Source: JALZUE01 sp051251725 (GTDB lineage: Bacteria; Pseudomonadota; Gammaproteobacteria; Enterobacterales; Alteromonadaceae). From it: a stretch of DNA of 34,897 nt. Both the position numbers and the translations under genes were made by a program. The notes under the pieces are model-generated. The model was given only the letters and a program-made list of their open reading frames with translations. It was not told the DNA's origin and searched no databases. Positions 15,841 to 23,719 of the stretch are shown one piece after another (positions within the stretch are counted from its first letter, which is position 1; each line of letters opens with the position of its first letter). Location: the NCBI GenBank assembly GCA_051251725.1, contig JBPOFN010000042.1, forward strand, positions 1 to 34,897, in the 5' to 3' direction.

Positions 15841-16894
15841 CTCTAAGATCATAACTAAGTCATTCGAAGATACAACGGCACCTAAAGACATCAGTGAGAG
15901 TAAGCGATCAGCACCGAACGTTACAGATCAATTCACAATCACTGATTGTCACTATTTAGAAAGTCATAAGATTAAAAGTCGAGTTGATTTTTTAACAATA
16001 CAATTTAAGCCTAAAACTGAAAATGAATTTAATCTCACACTTAATAATATTCATCAATATTTATTAAGCCTAGGCCTACAAGCAACATCATCGAAACCTA
16101 ATTTAAAATACTTTGATGAAGGTATGTTATTACAAGCGATTGACGAAACAAAAAGTTATTGCGGCAGTTTAAAATGGCGACATTGTTTTTCGGTTTTACA
16201 GTTAGAAATAACAGGTAAGGGCTGTTCTTATATTAATACGCAAGAGCAGTATTTCTTCCCTTTATTAGAATTATCACAAACAATTAATGCTGAGATAAGA
16301 CGAATTGATTTAGCCGTTGATTCCTTTACCTTAAAGCATGGACTTCGTTATATGCAACAAGCTTATAGTCGAGGGTTATATTCTCCAGCATCAGGCGTTA
16401 AACCAAACAAAGAGACAATTGCTACTTCTTCTGGCAAATCTATCATTATTGGTTCTCGCCATTCTACCAAGCAAATTCTTGGCTATGAAAAAGGTAAGCA
16501 TGGTGGTTTTCCTAAAAACTCTGATGAATATAAAAAATGGTTTCGATTTGAAGTAAGGTTGCGAAGTAGAACAGGACAAACAATCCCTTTAGAGGTATTA
16601 CTGAATCCTGATGAATATTTTGTCGGCGCTTATCCAAAAGCGAATGCCAGAATATTAAAAGACGTATTACCTCGTTCAATCAAAAGAGAAGTGCTAAAAA
16701 CAGTGGATAAATCCTTAAACGACAAATTGGATTATGCTCGTCATCAAATAGGTAAAACAATTTACGGTGCAGTTAACCGTGGCATGACTGATGAAGTTAT
16801 TGTTTCGAAAATTATTCGTAAAGGTAAGAAAGATAATATTGCTTACCCTTCGTTTATTACTCAGGAAGATTTAAATAATTACCCTTTCGGATAA
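15827..16894 (+). CDS. Replication initiation factor (Rep_trans-type, rolling-circle)
   Basis: A 355-residue protein matching the replication initiation factor family (the family of phage RstA and staphylococcal plasmid Rep proteins). Characteristic parts are VLQLEITGKGCSYI (about 123-136), EIRRIDLAVDSF (about 156-167), ILGYEKGKHGG (217-227) and WFRFEVRLRSR (238-248). Such proteins nick a double-strand origin and start rolling-circle replication, using a tyrosine I cannot assign with certainty. I chose the ATG at 15827 because GAGGAG precedes it inside the end of alpA; an upstream ATG at 15812 is less good. Together with alpA and the integrase it implies a circular form that can replicate after excision. 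Confidence 0.82.
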   Translation: MKQLNSKIITKSFEDTTAPKDISESKRSAPNVTDQFTITDCHYLESHKIKSRVDFLTIQFKPKTENEFNLTLNNIHQYLLSLGLQATSSKPNLKYFDEGMLLQAIDETKSYCGSLKWRHCFSVLQLEITGKGCSYINTQEQYFFPLLELSQTINAEIRRIDLAVDSFTLKHGLRYMQQAYSRGLYSPASGVKPNKETIATSSGKSIIIGSRHSTKQILGYEKGKHGGFPKNSDEYKKWFRFEVRLRSRTGQTIPLEVLLNPDEYFVGAYPKANARILKDVLPRSIKREVLKTVDKSLNDKLDYARHQIGKTIYGAVNRGMTDEVIVSKIIRKGKKDNIAYPSFITQEDLNNYPFG

Positions 16895-16999
16895 ATAAAA
16901 CTGAATTAACGGTAATACTAGTCACACCGTTTTATTTAATCCTCGCTCGGCAAGCTTGATGGCAGCCGACTTAACCACCTATTTTTCAGGTTTTATATT

Positions 17000-18184
17000 A
17001 TGCGTACAATACACGTAGGGCTTAGTCATGCCTCAATAAAAGAAAATCAGACAGATTTAACAACTCATCAGCTACGAGATACTAAGTTACCGATCTACTT
17101 TCGTTCCCATTCATCCAATCGTGATTTAGGAACTTTCTATTTAGTTTTAAACAAAAAGGGTAAAACCCATTGGATAAAACTAGGTGTTTACCCTGCTCTT
17201 TCGCCAAGTTCTGCGCGGGTACAAGCAAAAAAATTATTGAGTGAATCGGCAAACAAAACAGCGGTTCCTTCACAATTAGAATTTATTAATGTTGCTGAGC
17301 TTTTGAGCTGGTATCTACAGCGGATAAAAGAAAATAAGGCATTATCACCTCACTCTAAACAGAACCAAACTATTGCGATACAACGCCATTTATTACCTTT
17401 GCTCGGTAAAACTTCTATTGAAGAAGTTTGCTTACCACTTATTGAAAGGCTGTTATATCAGCCACTTCAAAAAGTTTTAGCACTTTCAACCTTAGAGAAT
17501 ATATTAGCCGTACTAAATGCTGCTTTTAAACGCGCCACCAAAGTTCAGCTAATTCGATATAACCCATTGTTAAATTGCTCATTAGCTGAATTCACACATC
17601 AACGGCCAAAAGTTAAGGTGACAAGACTAACGCACAAAGCGTTACTGTCACGCTTAAAAACATTAAAAAATGAACGTGACTCACATCAAATGTTGTTTTT
17701 TTTGCTGGTTGTTCACGCTACCCGAATTGGAGAAACGGTAGCGGCTAAATGGGAACACTTTGATTTTGAAGAAAAACTATGGCGTATACCGGCAGCGAAT
17801 ACCAAAAATAAAAAGCCGCATACTTTACCGTTAACTGACTTTGTTATTACTTGGCTGAAAAGCTACAAAAAATATCAAAATAAAAATCAACGTTCCGCAT
17901 ACCTTTTTCCACATAAATCGAACAGTCGGTTACATATAAGTGCCAACCAAGGCTCTTCGATTATTTCAAAACTAGCAAATAAACAATGGTCTGCACACGA
18001 CTTACGAAAATTCGCTCGTTCCGCATGGTTAGAGGCTGGTGTTGACTATATGATAGGTGAGTTTTTACTCAACCATACGTTGAGTAAACTTGACCAAACG
18101 TACATTCAAACCATTGCGATGCAAAACTGTCGGGATGCACTGAGTGTATGGAGTGATTGGTTAGTTGAGCGTGGTTTAGACTAG
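17000..18184 (+). CDS. int: Tyrosine recombinase / integrase (complete)
   Basis: A 394-residue site-specific recombinase that should integrate and excise the element. The N-terminal arm-binding domain has the DUF4102 pattern (DTKLPIYFR, LGTFYLVLNKKGKTHWIKLGVYPALS). A SAM-like core-binding domain covers about 95-195. The catalytic domain holds R242 (HATRIGE), H333 and R336 (HDLRK), H359 (LLNHTLSK) and the nucleophile Y368 (DQTYIQ), so all key residues are present. The ribosome binding site is weak. It lies 105 bases after rep and ends in a hairpin shared with the convergent gene. No tRNA gene adjoins it, so its attachment site is not evident. Confidence 0.95.
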   Translation: MRTIHVGLSHASIKENQTDLTTHQLRDTKLPIYFRSHSSNRDLGTFYLVLNKKGKTHWIKLGVYPALSPSSARVQAKKLLSESANKTAVPSQLEFINVAELLSWYLQRIKENKALSPHSKQNQTIAIQRHLLPLLGKTSIEEVCLPLIERLLYQPLQKVLALSTLENILAVLNAAFKRATKVQLIRYNPLLNCSLAEFTHQRPKVKVTRLTHKALLSRLKTLKNERDSHQMLFFLLVVHATRIGETVAAKWEHFDFEEKLWRIPAANTKNKKPHTLPLTDFVITWLKSYKKYQNKNQRSAYLFPHKSNSRLHISANQGSSIISKLANKQWSAHDLRKFARSAWLEAGVDYMIGEFLLNHTLSKLDQTYIQTIAMQNCRDALSVWSDWLVERGLD

Positions 18185-18209
18185 ATAGATCGACTAGAGT
18201 TAGTTTATT

Positions 18210-18237
18210 CGGTAGTGTGTGTAAAAACACATTACCG
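18210..18237. terminator. Hairpin between convergent genes (possible bidirectional terminator)
   Basis: GGTAGTGTGT (18211-18220) and ACACATTACC (18227-18236) pair with one mismatch, extended by one C-G pair, around a loop GTAAAA. It lies between the integrase stop and the 3' end of the convergent membrane protein gene. No clear T-run follows on either side, so terminator function is probable by position rather than by form. Confidence 0.4.
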
Positions 18238-18246
18238 CTATGTAAT

Positions 18247-18696
18247 TCAACTTATCTCTGAACGTATTTTTTCTATTTTAGATTTCATTGATTCAATAGT
18301 ATCTTTAGGTTTATTAACTTTACCAAGTAGAATAAATAATTCTAATAAAACCATTCCTGAACCAATAAAAATACCAGAAATGAACAAATCAAAAATTTTT
18401 GAAGTTGCAAAATTCGGAACAACGAAGGCAGCTGCTGATTTTATTCCAAGCGTTAATAAAACAATCCCTCCAACATAACTAAAAGTAAAAAAACAGTCAT
18501 GTAACATATTTTTATAACCTGTTTGACTAGAGTACTTTTTAATTTTCGAAAGTTTATCTTCATGATCAGACAGCTTCTTTTTTAAACGCTTTTTTCTTGT
18601 TCCATAATACCAAGCTAATATTACTGATAATAAACCGAGTAATATACCTGCAAGTTCTGCAATAGTGATGAGATCTCTCCTTGAAAAATAACGCAA
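18247..18696 (-). CDS. Small membrane protein of unknown function
   Basis: 149 codons with three hydrophobic segments: about 11-30 (TIAELAGILLGLLSVILAWYY), about 70-95 (FFTFSYVGGIVLLTLGIKSAA) and about 105-125 (FISGIFIGSGMVLLELFILL). A basic, charged stretch lies between the first two (RKKRLKKKLSDHEDKLSKIKK). I do not recognise a family. The start is unclear. The only canonical start is a TTG at 18696 without a ribosome binding site, while a strong AAGGAG lies inside the frame and is followed by ATC and ATT codons rather than ATG. It is convergent with the integrase and near the right side of the element, so it is probably cargo. Confidence 0.65.
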   Translation of the reverse strand: MRYFSRRDLITIAELAGILLGLLSVILAWYYGTRKKRLKKKLSDHEDKLSKIKKYSSQTGYKNMLHDCFFTFSYVGGIVLLTLGIKSAAAFVVPNFATSKIFDLFISGIFIGSGMVLLELFILLGKVNKPKDTIESMKSKIEKIRSEIS

Positions 18697-18807
18697 AAAA
18701 TTAGCTAAAGATAAGCTGGTAATGTACGGATAGTAGTATCCGTCTGACTTGGGTTCAAATTATTAGAAATTGTTAATGACGAGATAAACATTTTTAAATT
18801 AATTTTA

Positions 18808-19086
18808 TTATTTAATATCATATAAATAGTTCGCAATACTATCCGCTTTAGTGGCATATCTATTTACTAACTCAGTTTTATATGATTCTTCCCAATTTGG
18901 ATAAAGCTCGTGAACTAATTCATCCATCACTTCATGAAAATCAGTGCAATCAATTCTGGTACCTAAGTTTTCAAAAACACGCTTTAAACTTTCATGAAAG
19001 CGTTTCTCATCCAACGGGTGTCCTGAAGACCATGTTTCTAGTTTCATCCATTTGTTCAATTCACTTTTTAATTTAACTAAATCCAT
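18808..19086 (-). CDS. Small acidic hypothetical protein
   Basis: 92 residues starting MDLVKLKSELNKWMKLETWS at an ATG preceded by GGAG at eight bases. The TTG three bases earlier is unlikely to be used. It is helical and acidic, containing HEVMDELVHELYPNWEESYK and ending ANYLYDIK. There are no membrane segments and no DNA-binding motif that I can see. The family is not recognised. Small acidic proteins on such elements are sometimes anti-defence or immunity proteins, but nothing here shows that. Confidence 0.7.
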   Translation of the reverse strand: MDLVKLKSELNKWMKLETWSSGHPLDEKRFHESLKRVFENLGTRIDCTDFHEVMDELVHELYPNWEESYKTELVNRYATKADSIANYLYDIK

Positions 19087-19321
19087 CAAATTCTCCGCTA
19101 AATAAGTACATTAAAAGAAAAACTAACTTTAATTACCATTTGTATTCAATACCTAGATATAAACTAGATTAAATTACTCGTAAAACGATCACAGGCCGTT
19201 TCACAAAAGAGCTGCATACATATTCTATTATCCTTGAACTAATAGTTACATGATTTTTAACAAATTTTGATGATATTAAGGTATTGCGAACAATTTTCAC
19301 GATTCATAATTAACAGATTCT

Positions 19322-19459
19322 GAGTATAAAAATGCAGAGTTTCGCGCAGCTATACCTATATTTCTGTGCGAAGGTATTTTTACTCAAGCCTAATAGATAT
19401 AAGGATTTAAGTGCACGGTTCAAAACGAAACCGTGTGCGCGAACGGAAATGCACGGTTT
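19322..19459. other. Strongly self-complementary region (possible structured RNA or cis site)
   Basis: Two foldable blocks lie in the 590-base gap between two small genes. Block 1: GAGTATAAAAAT (19322-19333) pairs with ATTTTTACTC (19376-19385) with a 2-base bulge, enclosing TTCGCGCAG (19341-19349) paired with CTGTGCGAA (19364-19372). Its loop TACCT can also pair with AGGTA just downstream. Block 2: GTGCACGGTT (19411-19420) pairs with AACCGTGTGC (19429-19438), but AAACCGTG (19428-19435) can instead pair with CACGGTTT (19452-19459), so the two hairpins exclude each other. A perfect AAGGAGG (19483-19489) follows, but the next TTG is directly followed by a stop. No gene is present from 19090 to 19680. 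Confidence 0.45.
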
Positions 19460-19680
19460 ATTGATCTAGGTAATTAAATAATAAGGAGGAAGCGTTGTAA
19501 TAAAATAATTAATAAGTTTTCTTAAATCAGAAAAGTCAAAGATGTAAATCATGTTTGGGTAATTGCACAAAATATATCACCGAACGCGATTCGAGTTTAA
19601 CTAATTGTTATTTATATAAATATTGATCTATTTAAATATTTAGCTAATATTTATTTATCACTTAATTTAAAGTAAACATA

Positions 19681-20067
19681 ATGGCTTTTGTAATTATTCC
19701 ACCATATAAACACACGCCCCTAATAAAAAGAGATGTTAGTTTTAGTATTTCCAAAAGAAACGAAGCTATTCTTCGCTTTTATAAATCGGCTATTGATTTG
19801 ATTGATAAAATGGGAGTTGACTTACTTATTGGTGATTACGCTGAATTTCATTTCGATAAAGAAAAAAATGAAATTGGCATTATCGCTAAAAAGTCGGATT
19901 TTTCATTGAAGTTAAGTAAATATGGTCACGTAGGTTCCAATTACTTTCAAGTTCATAATAAAAATTTTAAAAATATGGGCCTCTTAGAAGGAAATTATAA
20001 AATTGAAGAGCCCAAAAAGTCTCAAATGGATTTTGATATAATCTTAAAACCTGTAGAAATAAATTAA
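19681..20067 (+). CDS. Hypothetical protein at the right end of the element
   Basis: 128 residues, soluble, beginning MAFVIIPPYKHTPLIKRDVS. It contains FSISKRNEAILRFYKSAIDL and GDYAEFHFDKEKNEIGIIAK, and ends DIILKPVEIN. It looks like a mixed alpha/beta fold, and I do not recognise the family. No convincing ribosome binding site is visible (AAAGTAAACATA precedes the ATG). Its stop region overlaps the end of the antisense umuC relic by four bases, suggesting that the junction of inserted and old DNA is exactly there. Confidence 0.65.
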   Translation: MAFVIIPPYKHTPLIKRDVSFSISKRNEAILRFYKSAIDLIDKMGVDLLIGDYAEFHFDKEKNEIGIIAKKSDFSLKLSKYGHVGSNYFQVHNKNFKNMGLLEGNYKIEEPKKSQMDFDIILKPVEIN

Positions 20068-20315
20068 CAAATAACTCGAGGGTTATCTTGCCACTTACTT
20101 GTATAACTTGGTGTTAAAAACGCCCTTCGGTTTTTGCAATTTTTCAGCTTTACCTTCTGTTGCTATTTTTAAGGTAACAGCGCCATAACTGTGGAAGATT
20201 TTGTCTAACATGAACATTAGTTCGGGTGTGTTCTGGTTTAATGAAATTTTAATTATGTTTGATGCTAAAAGATATCCAGACTAACGGGCATTATGAAATT
20301 GAACAGCTCCTAATT
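20064..20315 (-). pseudogene. umuC: 3' fragment of a second umuC
   Basis: In the minus frame ending at 20064 the translation contains NTPELMFMLDKIFHSYGAVT, then LKIATEGKAEK, then KLYKWQDNPRVIC and a stop. This closely matches the C-terminus of the intact UmuC (SPELMFMLDKINHRYGADTLKIATEGKAEK, ending KWSDIPKINC), but is clearly diverged in sequence. Upstream, GAVQFHNAR corresponds to the GAIELNDQA region and is followed by an in-frame TAG; homology fades near 20315. It is a relic of a different umuC lineage, in the same orientation as the intact gene 18 kb to the left. Confidence 0.85.
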
Positions 20316-20794
20316 ACCAAACACCAACGTCCTCAATGAGCTTGCAGGAGTCAAACACTCTAAACCTGATTGAACATCATCGTGACTGGCTCCTGAGCCA
20401 CCAGTTACTTTTGAATTATTAAGATCACTTTGTGCGCTAAGCGGAAGTTAGCAACTAATTAATCCTAACGTCCGCTTCAAGCTCATAGCGGTCAGTCAGG
20501 TTTGATTCTTGAACGCTAACTATTGCCACGAAGCGGACTTAATTCATAGGTTAAAATCATCCACTCTAATGATCACTTTGATACGGTAGCTGACATTAGC
20601 CTTGGATTATCTAAGGGCAAGTGATCCGACATTGCAGACATAATACACAATGTAATTATTAGCTGATTAGAACAAATAGCGGATATATAGTGACCTTATT
20701 GTTTGCTTAACATGCAACTTTTCCCTAGTTCTATTTACAATAAAAGCATTTCTACCAAAGTTTCTGTTATGTGCGGGACTCGCTCATTTGCTCT
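20316..20794. other. Intergenic region with hairpins and dispersed repeats
   Basis: No supported gene. It contains a hairpin-forming stretch at 20382-20408 (GTGACTGG with CCAGTTAC, or TGGCTC with GAGCCA). A 13-bp stem with one mismatch follows (AAGCGGAAGTTAG at 20439-20451 with CTAACGTCCGCTT at 20465-20477). The 82-bp repeat copy lies at 20521-20602. These resemble REP/MITE-like intergenic elements with a GTCCGC core. Confidence 0.6.
20521..20602 (-). repeat. 82-bp dispersed repeat, inverted partner of 34809-34890
   Basis: The reverse complement of 34809-34890 matches this segment with only two mismatches (GGTAG here against GATTG). Ends are TATTGCCACGAAGCGGACTT and GCTGACATTAGCCT. Similarity stops abruptly at the left and weakens at the right, as expected for an inserted unit. 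Part of a family with more diverged copies in the window. Confidence 0.9.
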
Positions 20795-22156
20795 TTATAG
20801 AGCCTCAAATAAGGTTGCAAGCTCGTCCCAAAAACTACGAGATTCGATAGCTTTATCTCTCAGTTCTTTTAAAGCTTGTTTAGAATAAAAGTAACCATTT
20901 TTGACAACAGCTTCTGGTGTTTCAAGCACAGACAAATTATCTAAAGGACTAGTTTTAGAAAAAATAAAATCTGCTTGGTAATTTTCTAAAATTTTACCAA
21001 TCTCATTGTCCAACTTAAGTGCTTTGGCTGGATTTATTGTGGCTGCTGCTAATACGTCAAACACATCCAATCCTGATTCGAGCATTAGTCGCATCTCATT
21101 ATGAGTTGCCAAACCGTGTGGTGATAGCAGAACACCAGAGTCAGAACCAACGAGCATTGTGATTTCTGCATCGTGAAAAACCTTAGTAATCTGCTGCAAA
21201 AATTTTAACGTTCTTCGGTTGTGTTCCACCATCTGCTGTGAGGATGTTAACCAACGCTTGACTTGGTTATTTGAAGCTTCAAACGCGATAATATCAGAGG
21301 TATACTCTGTTGGAATAGTGTCTAGAAATTTTTCTTTTTTATCACTTATTTTGGTGAGTTGGTAAAAAGCATTTAATGTTGGAGTGACTGGCACATTGGT
21401 CGCCTTTATTTCTTCCGCAATCGCTGGTAAGCGGTTAGGGGCAAATTTGTAGTTGAGTGGTCCTTGATAAATATCTTCAACATGTTCAAAAGATTGTAGT
21501 CCAATAAGAGAAGATACGGGCAAATCTTCTGAGGCATGTGGGCCATGCTTGGCAATGGGAATATTGAATGTTTTTCCTGCATCGACTAAAGCAGTAAGAG
21601 ATTCTCCATTTAAGTTTCCATATGCTTTGATTAAATCATAACCTTGCGATTGATACTCTTTAACTGCGGCTTTAGCTTGGTCTGCTGTATGAACTGTATG
21701 ATGTAAATATGCATCCTCGTAGGCAGATATTATCGGGCTACTCACTGTTGCGCTGCTACCAATTAATTCCCCTGTGGTAATTTGATCTCTCCAGATTAAT
21801 TGATCAGGAACACCATTCAAAATACGAACGTGGGTGACGCCATGACTGAGCGCTAAAGTAAACGCAGCCTTTTCGTACATGTGAACATGCATATCAATGA
21901 GGCCAGGCGTTACATAACCGCCATTACCATTGATAACTTTGATAGCCATCGAAGGATCTTGAATTGTCGAATGAGTAATGTTTTGGATTCTACCGTTATT
22001 AATAAGAATAGATTTATTAACTTGGATCTTTCTATTTTCAATATCTACGATATTTACATTATTTAAAATAAATGTGTTTTCATTCTGCTTTAACTCAACA
22101 TGTGAGGTACAACTTATGGCGGAAGATATTAATAATAAAGTGATAAATAATTTCAT
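20795..22156 (-). CDS. Amidohydrolase-family lipoprotein (imidazolonepropionase-like)
   Basis: A 453-residue metal-dependent hydrolase with a TIM-barrel core and an N-terminal beta part. Metal and catalytic residues are visible: H90-x-H92 (GLIDMHVHMYE), K178 (LIKAYG), H204 (AKHGPHA), H225 (FEHVEDIY) and D339 (VGSDSGV). The N-terminus MKLFITLLLISSAISC reads as a signal peptide with a likely lipidated Cys16, placing the enzyme in the periplasm or outer membrane. The substrate is not predictable; relatives include prolidase-like and imidazolonepropionase-like enzymes. AAGGAG precedes the ATG at a good distance. It is transcribed after the membrane AraC regulator (gap 93 bases), which may control it. 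Confidence 0.88.
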   Translation of the reverse strand: MKLFITLLLISSAISCTSHVELKQNENTFILNNVNIVDIENRKIQVNKSILINNGRIQNITHSTIQDPSMAIKVINGNGGYVTPGLIDMHVHMYEKAAFTLALSHGVTHVRILNGVPDQLIWRDQITTGELIGSSATVSSPIISAYEDAYLHHTVHTADQAKAAVKEYQSQGYDLIKAYGNLNGESLTALVDAGKTFNIPIAKHGPHASEDLPVSSLIGLQSFEHVEDIYQGPLNYKFAPNRLPAIAEEIKATNVPVTPTLNAFYQLTKISDKKEKFLDTIPTEYTSDIIAFEASNNQVKRWLTSSQQMVEHNRRTLKFLQQITKVFHDAEITMLVGSDSGVLLSPHGLATHNEMRLMLESGLDVFDVLAAATINPAKALKLDNEIGKILENYQADFIFSKTSPLDNLSVLETPEAVVKNGYFYSKQALKELRDKAIESRSFWDELATLFEAL

Positions 22157-22249
22157 TTTTAACTCCTTAAAAAAAGATAGGCAGAAGTTAACATTGATTT
22201 TTAGAGCGGTTGTCCAGTATCTTGTTTTTAGTTGTCTATTATCCTGATA

Positions 22250-23266
22250 TTAGACTTTATTCTGAGATTTATATTCACTAGGAGTCATGCCAGTGTATTC
22301 TTTAAAGACTTTATTAAACGAAGCTTTAGAGCTAAAACCTGCATCTGTATAAAGTCGAGTGAGTGAATGGGGGGAACAGGTATCAAGCGCTTGGCAAATA
22401 TGTTTAATTCGATACTCATTAATGTATTCATTAAACGATTTGTTGGTGACGGTATTAATTGCGCGTGAGATGTCTCGGACCTGTAATCCTGTAAATTCAC
22501 TCACATCACTTAATGTCAGGCGGGGCTTCAAAAACAATTGGTTGGTATTGACCAACTTGTTTAATTCATTAAAGGTAGAAAGATAATTTTCCTGTAAAGG
22601 CTCCTTGCCAATCTCTTCTTCATTGATTTTAGTTGGCTTAGGCAACGTTTTTTGCTCTAACAGCTTGACCGTGATAATCATAACAACCACTAACCAAATA
22701 CTATTGTTAATGCCTTGACCAATAACATTCAATTCATAGGGGATGAACGATTGACTATTCAACCTTACTAAATCAGCTAAGTTGAACAAGGCCGTCCCTA
22801 CTACAATCCAGACTAACCAGTTCAATGAAAATTCATCAGAATCAGAACGTTCTTCATCTAATGTACGTTTGTACTGAATGAGTAATCGGGCTGTAAAATA
22901 GGTGTATGCTAATCGCCAAAAAGTACCTATCGCAATAACAATAGAAACGTGCGAAGTAAACAGCAATACAGGTGCGACTGGCAATAAGTGCAACCAATCG
23001 ATAGTTTTAAATCTTCCACTAGTTATGTGTTTGGCAGCTAAATAGTTTGCGGGGCCAAATAACATAATAAATATAGGACTGAGCAAATAGATATCACGGG
23101 TGACACCTGTTTCTTCAAGAATATTGATGCTTGAAGCAAAGGCTATTAATGCTAGAAGTAAAGCGATTCCGTAAAAAAGACCTTTTCGCCACAACAATAA
23201 GCAACCTAATATGGAAACACCGACAGTAGCAGCTTGAATTAAGTTAACAAAATTGAGTGAGTCCAT
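22250..23266 (-). CDS. AraC-family regulator with N-terminal membrane domain
   Basis: 338 residues. The first about 215 hold six to seven hydrophobic segments (for example ILGCLLLWRKGLFYGIALLL, IYLLSPIFIMLFGPANYLAA, NSIWLVVVMIITVKLL). The last about 105 are an AraC/XylS DNA-binding domain with two helix-turn-helix units (LTLSDVSEFTGLQVRDISRA and LTRLYTDAGFSSKASFNKVF) and the family ending EYTGMTPSEYKSQ. Such membrane-embedded AraC proteins sense signals at the inner membrane. It precedes the amidohydrolase in the same direction, so that gene is a plausible target. Confidence 0.9.
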   Translation of the reverse strand: MDSLNFVNLIQAATVGVSILGCLLLWRKGLFYGIALLLALIAFASSINILEETGVTRDIYLLSPIFIMLFGPANYLAAKHITSGRFKTIDWLHLLPVAPVLLFTSHVSIVIAIGTFWRLAYTYFTARLLIQYKRTLDEERSDSDEFSLNWLVWIVVGTALFNLADLVRLNSQSFIPYELNVIGQGINNSIWLVVVMIITVKLLEQKTLPKPTKINEEEIGKEPLQENYLSTFNELNKLVNTNQLFLKPRLTLSDVSEFTGLQVRDISRAINTVTNKSFNEYINEYRIKHICQALDTCSPHSLTRLYTDAGFSSKASFNKVFKEYTGMTPSEYKSQNKV

Positions 23267-23719
23267 ATTGATAATTAAGCGTTAATTTTTTATATCTAGA
23301 CTAGAGTTTCTCACGTATCTGAGGACTCGTAAACGGTTTATAAAGTGAATTCTAAAAGAGCACCTTTATTAAAGATAAAACTTTATGTCTTTGTTCTCCA
23401 ATAACTACTTATACCCTTTAGGTGAATAAAATGTGTTTAAAATTAACGTCAGGTTTAGGCTCCAAGTTAACCTTATATACTCAATAGCTAATGTCAGCTT
23501 TTGGCTAATAAGAGAAACTCCCCAGGCTCTTTAGTATTCAAATGGATAGGTTTGTATTTTGTTTAAATTTTTTAAATCACTTTTTAATAGTGAAAGCATT
23601 AAAGAAGCGATAGAAAGTCCTATGGCAGAAAAACCTACTGATTATATTACCGTTACAGTAAGAAGTAATTAAAGCGACAGGACTCATTTAATTTGGGGTC
23701 GTCGTTTTTATGAGCTACA
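23267..23719. other. Intergenic region between two regulators
   Basis: About 450 bases between the AraC start and the LysR stop. It holds one short member of the dispersed repeat family (GCTAATGTCAGC at 23487-23498) and one possible 37-codon ORF (23559-23672). I see nothing else that can be supported. Confidence 0.5.
23559..23672 (+). CDS. Possible small protein of 37 residues
   Basis: An open frame from TTG reads MFKFFKSLFNSESIKEAIES then PMAEKPTDYITVTVRSN. It has a basic amphipathic start and a beta-like end, and codon use looks protein-like. No good ribosome binding site is seen. After the stop the same frame stays open and protein-like (SDRTHLIWGRRFYEL), though that part soon overlaps the LysR gene on the other strand, so it may also be a remnant of a longer gene. 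Function unknown. Confidence 0.3.
   Translation: MFKFFKSLFNSESIKEAIESPMAEKPTDYITVTVRSN

Larger units (their letters stand above)
4062..20063. mobile_element. Probable integrative element carrying RM and Septu-like defence genes
   Basis: The region between the sbcB-like scrap and the umuC relic holds alpA, a replication initiator and a complete integrase, plus a five-gene defence operon and several orphan small genes. Both borders coincide with broken chromosomal-type genes, and the dispersed repeats of the right flank were not seen inside. No exact attachment-site repeat was identified, so the limits are approximate, and decayed parts on the left suggest more than one insertion event. Confidence 0.5.

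Noticed and set aside
19411..19459. Group II intron domain V
   Set aside because: CCGTGTGCG and GCACGGTT recall domain V, but the inner stem and GNRA-type loop do not fit and no intron reverse transcriptase is near.
1726..20315. The two umuC ends as attL/attR of the element
   Set aside because: The right copy is diverged and lacks the 5' part expected after a clean insertion, and no exact direct repeat was seen.
20703..20888. Short plus-strand ORF at the 3' end of the amidohydrolase gene
   Set aside because: About half lies antisense to the amidohydrolase gene, and there is no ribosome binding site or recognisable protein.
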